DNA of 64,000 nucleotides from Cymbidium sinense (lineage: Eukaryota > Streptophyta > Magnoliopsida > Asparagales > Orchidaceae): the NCBI GenBank assembly GCA_021442155.1, contig CM038222.1, forward strand, positions 25,654,148 through 25,718,147, in the 5' to 3' direction. Below, piece after piece: positions 1-11,539 of the stretch. Position 1 is the stretch's first letter. Each line of letters starts with the position of its first letter. Under the pieces are notes generated by a model. The model ran no database searches, had not been told where the DNA came from, and saw only the letters and a program-made list of their open reading frames with translations. Both the position numbers and the translations under genes were made by a program.

Positions 1-676
1 TATTTTAGGTTCTATTTTTAATTTAGGTTTAGTTTTATTTTAGTTTATTTTTATTTTATTTAGGGTTTAGGTTTAGGTTAGTTTATTTAGGTTTAGTATA
101 TGTTTTTTTATTTTATTTTATGTTTAGGTTTATTTTTTTATTTATTTTTTTATTTCTTTTTTTTTTTTTTTAGGTTTGATTTTTATTTATTTTAGGTTTT
201 ATTTATAGGTTTATTTTATTTTTGGTTTTATTAGATTTTATTTCATTTTTTTTATTTTAGGTTTATTTTATATTTATTTTAGGTTTACTTTTATTTTATT
301 TTTATTTTTAGTTTATAGGTTTTATTTATTTTTATTTTAGTTTTTTTATATTTTTATTATATTTTCTTTTTAGTTTAGGTTATAGTTTATGTTTTTATTT
401 TTATTTTTTTATTTTTGTTTAGGTTTGTTTTATATTTTATTTATTTAGGTTTTAGTTTTAGCTTTTTTTTTAGGTTTATGGTTTAAGGTTTAGGTTTAGT
501 TTATATTTTAGTTTAGGGTGTAGGGTTTAGGGTTTAGGTTTTATTTTTTTGGGTTTAGGTTTAGGTTTAGGTTTAGGGTTTAGGTTTTGGGGCTTAGTTT
601 AGGGTTTAGGTTTGGGTTGGTTTATTAGTTGGGTTTAGTTTATTATTTTGTTTAGGGTTTAGGGTTTTGGTTTTGG
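1..676. repeat. Telomere-like T-rich array, left edge
   Basis: The + strand is built of TTTA steps followed by zero to three G: TTTATTTT and TTTTA types up to about 480, then mostly TTTAGG/TTTAGGG from about 480 to 676. Cytosine is almost absent. No coding potential is visible; any reading frame is only Phe/Tyr/Leu low complexity. It is the tail of one array monomer running into the first GRP fragment. Confidence 0.9.
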
Positions 677-1126
677 TTTTTTTTAGAGAAATAGATTCAA
701 CATTTCTTTTTTTTAATCAACCAAGTAACACACCAAGTTAAGTGACATAGATAAAAAATGGGAATTTATAGAGTTAATCAAAAACCCTAGATAGCTAGAA
801 CTGTCTCTACTATAAGACACAGTTCCATAGGCAGCTGATCGAATTGATGGTTCTTTAGTTACTTCAGTTCCCATCAGAACCACCTCGACCACTTGAGTAG
901 CGGGATCCACCATCATATTGTCGATCTCTCCCTCCACCACCACCATGGCTGTAACCTCCGTCACTCCTCCTGCCACCATAACCACTAGTGCTTTGACCAC
1001 CACCTCCATATCCATCAGCACCTCTAGATCCCCCACCACGACTACAATAACCACTGCCTTTTGCCTGCTGACATGACTGACAGCCTGGTGAATGATGTTC
1101 TTGCCATGAAGGTTCTGCCCATTCTT
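677..1126 (-). pseudogene. GRP 3' fragment, copy 1 (glycine-rich RNA-binding protein retrocopy)
   Basis: Read on the minus strand, this starts at codons for N-G-Q-N-L, the end of an RRM domain in plant glycine-rich RNA-binding proteins. It passes a damaged stretch and then reads in frame through a Gly/Arg/Tyr tail (YGGRRSDGGYSHGG, then GRDRQYDGGSRYSSGRGG) to a stop at S-D-G-N. About 190 bases of AT-rich 3' UTR follow, ending in a short A tract (T tract 677-684 on +). The RRM body and promoter are missing. A longer Val/Met-rich frame over the same DNA is an off-frame reading of GGT codons. It is a 5'-truncated pseudogene with frameshifts near the QAQSR equivalent. The family's role is RNA binding/chaperoning; this copy cannot encode that. 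The identical left and right limits in other copies argue for amplification as part of the array. Confidence 0.85.
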
Positions 1127-2024
1127 AAGGTTTAGGTTTATTTTATTAATTTATTTAGTTACTTTAGGTTTAGGTTTAGAGTTTCAATTTTAGTGTTAAG
1201 GTTTAGGGTTTAAGTTTAGTTTAAGATTTAGGGTTAAGGCTGGTTTTTTTAGGGTTTAGGTTAATTGGGTTTATGGTTTATTAGGTTTAGGGTTTTAGGA
1301 TTTAGGTTTTTTTATGGTTTATGGTTAAGGTTTAGGTTTAGGTTTAGATTTAGGGTTTAGGTTTAGGTTTTGGGGTTTAGGGTTTAGGTTTAAGGTCAGG
1401 GTTTATGTTTTGTTTTAGGGTTTAGGTTTTTTTTAAATTAAGTAAACCGACAGTTTAGGTTTATTTAGTTTATTTAGTTTATTTTTATTTATTTTAGTTT
1501 ATTTTATTTTTTTTTATTTTATTTAGGTTATTTTTTATTTTTATTTAGTTTAATTTATTTATTTTAGCTTATTTATTTTAGTTTAGGTTTTTTTTTTTAG
1601 TTTATTTTTAGGTTTATTTTTATGTTTATTTTAGTTTAGTTTTATTTTTATTTTAGTTTTAGGTTTAGGTTTTATTTTTTTTATTTATTTAGGTTTTATT
1701 TTTTATTTTAGGTTTATTTTTTAGGTTTATTTTTTTTAGTTTTTAGTTTATTTTATTTATTTAATTTAGTTTAGGTTTGTTTATTTAGGTTTAGCTTATG
1801 TTTTATTCATTTTAGTTTAGTTTATTTTAGTTTAGGTTTAGGTTTTTTTTATTTTAGGTTTAAGTTTATTATTTTATTTATTTTTAGAGTTTTAGGTTTG
1901 TTTAGGGTTTTTTTAGGGTTTAGGGTTTAGGGTTTGTGCATTTTAGGTTTAAAGTTTAGGGTTTTAGGTTTATAGTTTAGGGTTTTATTTTAGGTTTAGG
2001 GTTTAGTTTTAATTTAGGGTTTTT
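1127..2024. repeat. Telomere-like array between GRP copies 1 and 2
   Basis: TTTAGGG/TTTAGG-rich to about 1,430, then the junction motif AAATTAAGTAAACC at about 1,433-1,450. A TTTTA/TTTA-rich section follows to about 1,890, and TTTAGGG-rich DNA resumes before the next GRP copy. This is the clearest view of monomer order: GRP fragment, G-rich TTTAGGG part, junction motif, G-poor TTTTA part. Confidence 0.85.
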
Positions 2025-2310
2025 ATTTTTAACAAAGAACAAATTAATATTTAAGATTTCTTTCTTTTGATTTCATCAATCAAGTAACACACAAAGTTTT
2101 CTAAGACACAAGCGATGACATAGATCAATAATGAGCACGCATACAACAAATAAAAAAACTAGATAACTAGAACCATCTCTATCAGAAAAGACAAGGTTCC
2201 ATCGGACAGTTCTTCACTCAATTCCAATAGAACCTCCCCCTCTAGTAGCGGGATCCACCATCATATCCTTGATCTCTCCTCACCACCACCTTGTAACCTC
2301 CATAACCCAT
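2025..2310 (-). pseudogene. GRP 3' fragment, copy 2 (shortened)
   Basis: This has the same antisense 3' UTR and C-terminal tail as copy 1: the A tract, the conserved UTR block, and the segment around the GGSRY codons. It stops in the Gly-rich part near 2,310 and lacks the N-G-Q end. Several short internal deletions separate it from copy 1. It is a non-coding remnant. Confidence 0.8.
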
Positions 2311-5208
2311 GGTTTTAATTTATTTTATTTTTATGTTTTATTTAGTTTAGTTAAATTTTAGGGTTTGGTTAGGGTTGTTTAGGTTTAGGTTTGGGGTTTA
2401 GAGGTTATGTTTAAGTTTAGGGTTTAGTTTAGGGTTTAGGGTGTAGTTTGTGGTTTAGGGTTTAGTGTTTAGGCTTTAGTTTTATGTTTTTAGGGTTTAG
2501 GTTTAGGATTTAGGATTTAGTGAGTTTTGGTTTGGGGAGTTTTAGGGTTTAGGTTGGTTATTTTTTTTCATTTTTTATTTTATTTTATTTTTTAGGGTTT
2601 ATTTTTTTAGAGGGTTTATTTTAGTTTTTAGGTTTATTTTAAATTAAGTAAACCTAGGTTTAGTTTTTTATTTTATTTTTTATTTTAGGGTTATTTAGGT
2701 TTAGGGTTTTAAAAAAAAATTAAGTAAGTTTTAGTTTATTTATTTATTTTATTTTTTATAGTTTATTTTTTAATTTTTATTACTTTTATTTTTTATTTAG
2801 TTTAGTTTATTTATTTAGGTTTTATTTTAGTTTATTTTTAGGTTAGGTTTATATGTTTAAATTTTAGTTGAGTTTTATTTTCTTTATTTTAGGTTTAGGT
2901 TTTATTTTTTTATTTTTTTAGGTTTAGTTTATTTTATTTTATTTTAGGTAAGTTTTTTATGTTTTATTTTAGGTTTTTATTTTTAGAATAGGTTTAGGTT
3001 TATTTTAGTTTATTTTATTTATTTAGTTTATTAGGTTTAGTTTATTTTATTAGTTTCTTTTATTTATTTTAGTTTTATTTATTTTAGTAGATTTAGGTTT
3101 AGTTTATTTTGTTTATTTTAGTTTTATTTTAGGTTTTTTTTTTTTTATTTAGGTTTATTTTTTTATTTACTTTTTTATTTTGGTTTATTTTAGGTTTAGT
3201 TTTATATTTATTTTTTATTTTATTTTATATGTTTATTTTATTTTATTTTACATTTAGTATTTATTAGGTTTTTATTCTTAGGTTTATTTTTAAAATTAGT
3301 TTTTGTATTAATTAATCATTTATTTTATTTTTATTTTATTTTTTTAGTTTTATTTATTTTATTTTATATATTTTATTTTATTTTATTTTATTTTGTTTTA
3401 GGTTTATTTAGTTTCATTTATTTTGTGTTTTAGGGTTTAGTGGTTTAGGGTTGGGTTTTAGGGTTTGTTTTTTGTGGTTGTGGTTTAGTTAGGTTTGGGG
3501 TTTAGGGTTTAGTTTGTGGTTTAGGGTTTTAGAGTGGGGAGTTTTATTTGTTTCCAAAGATAAGTTTTCTTCTTTATTTTTTTTAGTTTTATTTAATTAA
3601 GCAAAGTGGGTTTAGGTTTATTTTATTATTTTTTTATTTTATTTATTTTATTTTTTTATTTGATTTAGAATATTTCATTATTTATTTTATTTGTTTTATT
3701 TAGGTTTAGGGTTTAGTTTTTATTTTATTTATTTATTTTTTTTATTTTTTTTATTTATTTTATTTAGTTTTTTGGGGTTTTAGGTTTTTATTTTAGGTTT
3801 ATTTTTAAGTTTATTTTGTAGGTTTAGTTTATTTTTTTATATTTTATTTGGTTTAGGTTTAGGTTTATTTATTTTAGGTTTATGTTTTGGTTTTATTTAT
3901 TTAGGTTTTATTTTATTTTATTTATTTAGGTTTATTTTTGGTTTAGGTTTTATTTATTTTATTAGGTTTTATTTTATGTTATTTTAGGTTTTAGGTTTAT
4001 TTAGTTTTATTTTATTATATTTTAGGGTTTATTTTATTTTAGGTTTTAATTTTTTTAGTTTAATTTAGGTTTCATTTATTTTATTTTAGTTTTTATTTTA
4101 TTTTTTATTTAGGTTTATGTTTTAGTATTTTATTTATTTTATTTTAGATTTATTTTATATTTTATTTTGGGTTTATTTAGTTTAGGTTGTTTTAGGTTTA
4201 GGGTTTATGGAGTGAGGGGAGGTCAGTTTAGTTTTAGGGTTTAGGGAAGAGTTTAGGGTTGGGTTTAGTGGTTATTAAGAGGTTAGGTTTAGGTTTAGGT
4301 AGTTGGTAGGGTTAGTTATGTTACTCTAGGCACATGGTAGAGGGTTTAGGCTCAGTGGTCAGTGTGGTTTATTAGGAGAGCCCAGGTTTAGGAGTTTAGA
4401 GTGGTATTGGTTTGGGTATTTTGGATAGTTTAGTTAGGTATTATTTTGGTTTTTTAGTTAGGTGGGTAAGTGGTTTTAGGTTTAGTATGGTAGGGTGGGT
4501 AGGTTTAGGGTTAGGTTTTAGGTTTATATTTAGGTTTAGAGTTTAGAGGTTTAGTTATTAGGGTTGGGTTAATTTTTTTATTATTTTTATTATTTATTTT
4601 ATTTGAAACCAAGCAAACCAGTATGTTTAGTTTATATTTTATTTAGTTTAGTTTATTTATTTTATTTATTGATTTAGGTTTTATTTTATTTAGTTTATTT
4701 AGTTTATTTATTTATAATTTAGGTTATTTTAGTTTAAGTTTTATTTAGTTTATTTAGGTTTAGGTTTAGTTATTTTAGTTTAGTTTTATTTATTTTATTT
4801 TATTTAGGTTTATTTTAGGTTTAGTTTAGGTTTTATTTTATTTTATTAGTTTTAAGTTTATTTATTTTAAGGTTTTTTATTTTTAGTTTAATTTAGTTTT
4901 ATTTATTTTTTTGTTTAGTTTTATTTTTTTATTTTATTTTCTTTAGTTTAGTTTTAGGTTTAGTTTAGTTTAGTTTTATATTTATTTATTTTTTTATGTT
5001 TTTTTATATTTTTTTATTTATTTTATTTTAGGTTTTATTTTAGTTTAGTTTTTTTTTAGCATTTTAGGGTTTTGGGTTTAGTTTAGGGTTTAAGGTTAGT
5101 TTAGGGTTTTTGGTTTAGGGGGGTTTTGGGTTTAGGGTTTAGGGTTTAGTGTTGTTTTTTTTTAGGTTTGGTTTAGTTTAGGTTTAGGGTGTTTTAGTTT
5201 AGTTTTTA
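2311..5208. repeat. Telomere-like array lacking GRP fragments
   Basis: A 2.9 kb array with junction motifs near 2,641, 2,709, 3,592 and 4,602 but no recognisable GRP copy between them, so these are monomers that lost or never had the insert. A block at about 4,200-4,570 is richer in G and contains GGTCAG/CTCAG-type words rather than clean TTTAGG. No gene is seen. Confidence 0.85.
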
Positions 5209-5469
5209 TTTTTTTTAATAGAGAACAAATTCAAACATTTCTTTTTGATTTTGTCCCAAGTACACCAAGTTTTCTAAGACAAATGTGACATTGATAAAAA
5301 TGAGCACATAGAGCAAATCATAAACCTAGATAACTAGAACCGCCTCACCAGAAAGACAGCTCCATAAGCCAGATCGGATCCATTCTTCAATTTCTATAAT
5401 TCATAAGTAGAACCACCCACTGGCGGGATCCACCATCATATCCTCGATCTCTCCTCCCCCACCACTCTT
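5209..5469 (-). pseudogene. GRP 3' fragment, copy 3 (internal deletion)
   Basis: Antisense 3' UTR and extreme C-terminal GRP codons are present. The middle of the Gly-rich region is deleted, so the tail joins almost directly to the last bases (TCTTA) of the common far boundary. Keeping both outer limits while losing the middle fits decay inside an already amplified monomer. Confidence 0.78.
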
Positions 5470-6844
5470 AGGGTTTACAGTGTGTGTAGGTTTTGTGGGT
5501 TTATTTATTTTTTTTAATTTAAGTTTAGGTTTGTGGTTTAGGGTTTAGGGTTTTAGGTTGTGGTGGGTTTAGGGTTTAGGGTTTGTGGTTTAGGGTTTAG
5601 GTTTTAGATTTTAGGGTTTTTATTTAGGTTTTTTGTATTTGGTTTAAGATTAATTTAGTGGTTTAGATTTTTTTTTTAAAACCAAGTAAAATTTAGTTTA
5701 GTTTTATTTAGTTTATTTTTATTTTTTTAGTTTATTATAATTTTATTTTATTTATGTTTTTTTAATTTTTAGTTTATTTATTGGTTTAAGTTTATTTTAA
5801 TTTAGGGTTTATTTAGTTTTTTTGGTAGTTTATTTTATTTTTTAGTTTTATTTTAGGTTTAGTTTAGGGGTTAGGTTTATTTAGGTTTAGGTTTAGTTTT
5901 ATTTATTTTTTTTGTTTATTTATTTTATTTATTTTTTTTTTTATTTATTTATTTTATTTATTTATTTTAGTTTTAAGTTTTATTTTTATTTATTTATTTA
6001 TTTTATTTATTATTATTTTATATATTTATTTATTTTATTTTATTTTTATTTTTTTTTATTTATTTATTTTATTTTAGGTTTTAGTTTAGTTTTATTTATA
6101 TTTAGTTTTATTTTAGTTTAGTTTTAGGTTCAGGTTTAGCCAAGGTTTTTTAGGTTTTTGGGTTTTATTTTGTGGTTTTATTTTAGGGTTTTATTTTGTG
6201 GGTTTTAGGTTTGGAGTGTGGTTAGTTTAGTTTGCTTAGAAGGTTTAGTTTTAGATTTTGTTTTAGTGGATGGAAGGTTTAGGTTTAGGGATAGTTTTAA
6301 GTTGTGGTTGTGGTTTTTTTAGGATGAGAGGGTTTAAGTTTGGCCTTAAATGTAAACCAAACATGTTTAGGTTTATTTTATTTATTTATTTATTTTATTC
6401 ATTTTAGTTTATTTTATTTTTTATTTTATTTAGGTTTTTTATTTAGTTTAATTTATTTATATTTATTTATTTTAGTTTATTTTTTATTTTAGTTTATTTT
6501 GGTTTTTTATGTTTTTTTATAGTTTTATTTTATTTTTTTAGTTTAGGTTTTATTTTTATTTTAGGTTTAGGTTTTATTTTTATTTTTTAGGTTTAAGTTT
6601 TAGTCTTTTATTTTAGGTTTATTTATAAGTTTTTCTTTAAGTTTATGTTTTTATTTTTTAGTTTATTTTATTTTATTTAGTTTAGGGTTTAGTTTATTTT
6701 AGGTTTAGGTTTATTTTATTTATTTTAGTTTAGTTTATTTTAGGTTAGGTTTATGTTTATTTTATTTTGTTTATTTTAGGTTTAGGATTTTTTATTATTT
6801 ATTTTAGGTTTAGGTTTATTTAGTTTTATTTTATTTAGGGTTTT
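5470..6844. repeat. Telomere-like array ending at block 1
   Basis: TTTAGGG-like to about 5,660, junction motif near 5,679, then a long nearly pure TTTA/TTTTA stretch (about 5,700-6,120) whose only frames are Phe/Tyr/Leu. G-rich DNA follows at about 6,130-6,340, then another junction-type motif (AAACCAAACATG) near 6,352 and TTTTA-rich DNA. The array stops abruptly at the decayed gag of block 1. Confidence 0.85.
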
Positions 6845-7900
6845 GTGCCACCATCCTTCAAGATCTTTGATGGTCCCAAGATAACACATTGCATAATTTA
6901 GAGTCATGCAACACTTGGTGCAAATGCACCTTCCACTTTTTATTAGTAGTCTGTTTTGATTTGCAGTCGATAAATGGTTCGGTGAAGGCTTTTGTTGAGT
7001 TGGAGCACCTCTTTATCAAGAGGTTTGCCGGAGCTCAACAGAGGGTGATTGTAGGCAACCTCATTACAGAGAAACAGAAACTCAACGAGTCCTACATTGA
7101 CTACATTCTCAAGTGGTAACCCGAAATGCATGAATGAACCAGTTGTCCAAACAGCATGCCTTTGAGATTCTTCTCAAGAATATCAATTGCCCGGTCGCCT
7201 TCATGCTTAAGGGATTTACCATCAAAACATTCGAGAAATTAATCGACAAGGCGATTAGCCTATAAGAGGAAGCCAAATAGTTGCCCTTTCACCAATCATC
7301 TAGGCCAAGGAATGTTTGAGAAGAAAGCCGTGGATAGTTGTGTTAGTGGACAGAGGGAAGCAGCCAACTAGTTTAGTATGAGAGACTATGAGCTCTACAG
7401 CCTCCTTTTCCACCACACCATCCATCATACCACCACGCGCCACAACATGACCATGTCCACCACCTCAGAACCTACCCACCGCCTTTATTCATATCCATCG
7501 CCATGTAGCTACTTTCCACCTACTCTTTCCTACAGATTGAATAAGCCATATTCATTCAAGAGGGAGGTAGTTAGGAAAATCTTTATGAATCACTTAAAGA
7601 AACCGACCAAGCACGAGCAGAGAGTGAGGAAGTGGGCAAGAGCAATGATAGCTATTCCCTACCAACATGTTAGGCCATTGTATATCACTTTTAAGAACTA
7701 GCTTGAGCGCAGCTACAAGTTATGAGCCATAGTTATCCCTAAGGAACCCTTATTAGAACAACCATCTAGTTCTGTTAGAGTAATCCTTGGGGATACCTGC
7801 GATCCTCTTAAGACCAAAAAAAAGTTAGGATATCTCCCTATCCCAAACTTCTAAGAAGATCATTTCTAAGATTAAGAAGCTTTCCTTGTAGGTGCTTGAA
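6845..7900 (+). pseudogene. gag: Ty3/gypsy (Tat-type) gag, broken, block 1
   Basis: Three-frame reading recovers a plant Ty3/gypsy Gag: PPSFKIFDG at the start, then NGSVKAFVELEHLFIKRFAG, then LITEKQKLNESYIDYILKW (to about 7,120), the retrotrans_gag core. After several frameshifts a conserved downstream part appears at about 7,520-7,800 (RLNKPYSFKRE, then the equivalent of YKLGAIVIPKEYLLEQPSS, clear in block 2). Gag would form the virus-like particle of the element. There is no 5' LTR or primer-binding site: the reading begins within a few bases of the telomere-like array. Stops and frameshifts throughout make it non-functional. Confidence 0.8.
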
Positions 7901-8539
7901 GTAACTCAAATTGCCAACACCAAGAAGGTTTGCTAGTTACAAAGGATAACTCAGGGAGGGTGACAGCCTAGCAGCAGCAGTAGTAGTAGGGATAGTCCAT
8001 TAGCACAGCCACCGTCCGAGTCCAGTACTCTCTCCACCATTGCAACTACCACCTCTTCTGCTAGCTTCTCTTCTACCAAGAGCATTGTAGCTGTGATAAG
8101 GGCACTAAATCCCTTACTGCTTACTTTATTTGATTTCTATCATATAACTCCACCCAAAAAGACATTAATGAAGAAAGCTGATTCTACTTATATATTATCT
8201 ACTTTTGATGCTCTTGATTTTTTTCCTATTGAAATCTCTCCAAGTCCAAATAAAAATAATAGCTCTAGTAGTTTGATCCTTTCCTTTCGATGAGTCGACT
8301 ATCCTTCTCAATCAAGTTCACCTCTTGAGATTGACTTGGAGTCAACCGACTTTGAGGATCCCATAAGAGAAGTTGTGTAGATGAGAAGGTAGAACTTTCC
8401 ACAAGCTCATCATTCTAAGAAGTCACTAAAGTCAACCCAAAGTGGCAAAGTTCTACCTTCTAGGTAGCACCTCATGTTAAGGGTAAGCAAGTTATTGGTT
8501 CCAGTAAGCAGATAACCCCTCCATAGGATGCTCCCACCC
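7901..8539 (+). other. Gag-protease linker, degraded
   Basis: Low-complexity Ser/Ser-Thr codons (AGC/AGT repeats near 7,970-7,990), then a frame at 8,093-8,293 resembling the same place in block 2 (LLTLFDFYHITPPKKTLMKK and a Ser/Asn-rich tail). It is conserved between the two blocks and was probably a disordered Gag-Pol linker. I recognise no domain in it. Confidence 0.55.
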
Positions 8540-8985
8540 ATGGATATGCTTGTGGAGGACCAAGCTAGAGTTGATTACAATGTACTTTTAGAAAGTTTTA
8601 AAGTTAAGCATATACATGCCCTTGTCTTATCTAAAGAGATGAGGAATCTCTAATCAAGGCCTTACTTGATCTAGATATGCTTAGCGACGCTACTAAAGAG
8701 GAGGCATGCCACTCGATGGACATCTTAAGAGTTACATTTAGCGATGAATACTTACTCTTAGGGACAACCAAGCACAACCCCCTCTTTACATTATAGTGGA
8801 CATTGGCAGATACTGGCTATCCAGAGTTCTATTTGACCCAGTGTATCAATCAATAATATGAGTCTAAGAACCCTTGCTTACTTGAGGATCGACATCTTCG
8901 AACTCCAAAAAGAAAAGATGATGTTAACAGGATTCAATGAACAAGGCTAGAAGGCCTTATGGTGTTTATTTTTAGATGTATGGGG
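8540..8985 (+). pseudogene. Retroviral-type aspartic protease, N-terminal part, block 1
   Basis: Frames across 8,540-8,985 give the order expected of a plant Ty3/gypsy protease: a hydrophobic stretch (TTKHNPLFTL region), the active-site neighbourhood RVLFDP around 8,825-8,845 (family form is a Leu-Ile/Phe-Asp-x-Gly motif; here Gly is not preserved), then YLRIDIFELQKEKMMLTGF and E-Q-G-(stop)-K-A-L-W. The protease would process Gag-Pol. Coding similarity ends about 8,980, where a long non-coding block begins. Stops make it inactive. Confidence 0.7.
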
Positions 8986-11539
8986 GGGGGGGATCATGGG
9001 TTTTTGAGGTGTTGGGGTACAACATTGAGGTATGATGTACTATCTCAAATAGAGGCATCACCCTACAATGGACCTAATCACGTAATAAGAACTCCTAAGG
9101 CATGATGGGTCTTCAAATGTACTTGAGATTTTTTCCCTACTTTAAATGGATTAAAAAAGTAGGGTTTATATTAAACCAGGTTCTTAAATTCCTTATGGAG
9201 GCAAGCCTCCATAGTTAATTACATCTTAAGAAATGAAATTTCCAATGAATACTCTCAATTAAAGTAGGTAGTTATCATCTCCAAAGATTTTAAGGTTAGA
9301 CTATCAAATGATTAGTTGTATTTAGAAAATCAATTGGTAAAGTTCAAGGAGAAGAATTACTTTTGGGATCCAAATAAAATAAGTAGAAAATGCTCATGAT
9401 ACTAGGAAGCCTAGTGAACATTCCAATCTATCCTATGGTTGAGCTTTATAATTTGAAGTTGAGGAGATTTATATGTTTTGAGTTGAAATTTAATTAGATT
9501 ACTAGGCTTATAATCCACCAACACAAGGTTGTGAGAATGCCTAAGAGGATTTATGCTCAGCTGAAGGAAATAGCTATCTCAGATCCTAAATCTAGTATGA
9601 GCTAAAGCATGACCTAAATCTAAGTGACAAGACATAGGGTTTACCTCCACAAGAGAGAGAATAAATTGTCCGACTGACTTCTAACGCCTGAGTGTTAACT
9701 CCTATGATTTTAAAAACATGTAGTTCTGTCTTAAGTATTGCAAGATAGCTAGAGTAGTTATTTAATTAGAAAGAGACTAAATTCTTAAACACACTCCCTA
9801 AGAGACGAGATCATGAATAGTATGATTATATGATATAGATCCAAAATCTTTTCAAATTTTATTTCATTTTAGACACATCATTTTGATTGAGGCTTTAAGA
9901 TTTCTTATGTATAAATGCTTGATTAAATAGGTTATGGGTCAAATCAGAAGGTGTTCTCCACCATAAGGGATGCCCTCACAGGTCAAGTATTCCTTTATTG
10001 TGCAAGAATAGAGATCCTTCATGTTCAAGAGAGAAAGAATATGCATGCATGATGTGAAACATACAACCAAACAACTAAGGGGTTGCAAAATATTTTAATT
10101 ATTTATTTTTGTCTTAAGTTTTATGATGAGGTTATGAGTTGTTTAAAATTTAGTTATGAGTTATTAGTTGGGTATAAAAGTTATTTTTATCCTAAGAGCC
10201 TAATCATATCCAAGCCACACATTAAAGCCTCAATCATTTAATAAACTATGAAAAAACATGTCATCCTAATGCACAATGTAAATATAACATCAAATAATTA
10301 TATAAACTATCATAAAAGAATAAAAGGTCGGTGTCGGTACCATCGCATAACAACCCAAAGAGAAAAAGATGGGCTCTACCCTTATACAACCGGAATATGA
10401 AAGAATAACTATAATTGTATTAAATGCTATGGGGGTCTTCTTTCTTCATATCTCCATTTATGATTTGGTTCTTTCTTTGAATTTGATGGTACTTGCTTCA
10501 AAGGCATCATAGGGCACCCTAGGACAAAGCCTTCTAGCCACAGCTCATCCTAATCCCCCATAGCACTAATCCTAATTCCTATTGTAAAAATTACATTTAT
10601 GTGGGAAAAGTAAATCTAACTACACATGCAAAATAGTGGTTAGCTAAATATAAATATAATCCGAAGTAGTTCTATTTATAATTTGGACTTAGCACACACA
10701 TGGGTAACTAAGCCCACTGTCCAAACTTGGATTATGGTTAAGGATTTAAGCAACCTAGAAAGAGCATTCACATTTATTTTTAAGCATCCCTTAAGCATAA
10801 TCCCCTAAAGAAAATATTATTAGGCTAATATTGTCCTATCATCTAATCTACAAAGCATACACTCTAACATCCAATCTAAAATAATACATTATAAAACAAA
10901 ACATACATCACATCATACACTATCCTAACTTAGAGCTAGAAGTGGTGACTTAATTCTAATGTGTGTATTAAGGCTTGTGTGGTAAGTCTTGTTAGGCATT
11001 AGTGTTGTATATTCTAAGTGTGGAAAAGATTCAATTTAACATGAAAGGTTGATTTCACTTGAAGTAGTTTAATTGATTTGAGAATTTTAATTTATGTTTT
11101 TTGTTTCATTTGATTACACTTAGCAACTAAGTGTTATAAAGAGAGAAAAGAGGATTGCCCTCTTTCATCCCTACCTTAAGTCACTTTCTAAGGCATATTA
11201 ATTTGATTTAGTTCTCTTTAGTGAATGGCTTATTAAATGATTTAATTAATCCTAAGTTTAGGTTCACTTTAAATAATCCTATTCAAAATGAAAGGCATCT
11301 TAAGATTAAATTAATTGATTTACTACATGACATATATTAAATCATTCCTTTCCATCACATGTAACATGCATATGATTTAATCTAAGTGTATCTATACATG
11401 CAACATATTTTAGCATACTTAAATGATGAATGTATGTGTATGTTTAGAATTTATATTTTATTTGATTGAATCATTTTAACATATTAATTTAAAACTTTAT
11501 CCAAATTCTTATACAAAAATGACATAAGAATCAAATTAA

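Noticed and set aside
1..680. Chromosome end (true telomere)
   Set aside because: The repeats are too heterogeneous, keep one orientation in three separate arrays, and are bracketed by other DNA on both sides.
713..1054. Val/Met-rich minus-strand frame; similar at 24,941-25,177 and 58,296-58,580
   Set aside because: Off-frame reading of GGT-rich codons of the GRP tail; the true frame is the adjacent Gly/Arg/Tyr one.
5912..6121. Open frame of Phe/Tyr/Leu; similar at 25,396-25,653, 30,589-30,879, 59,119-59,349 and 61,770-61,958
   Set aside because: Direct translation of TTTA/TTTTA repeat DNA. No start context, domain or conservation beyond the repeat.
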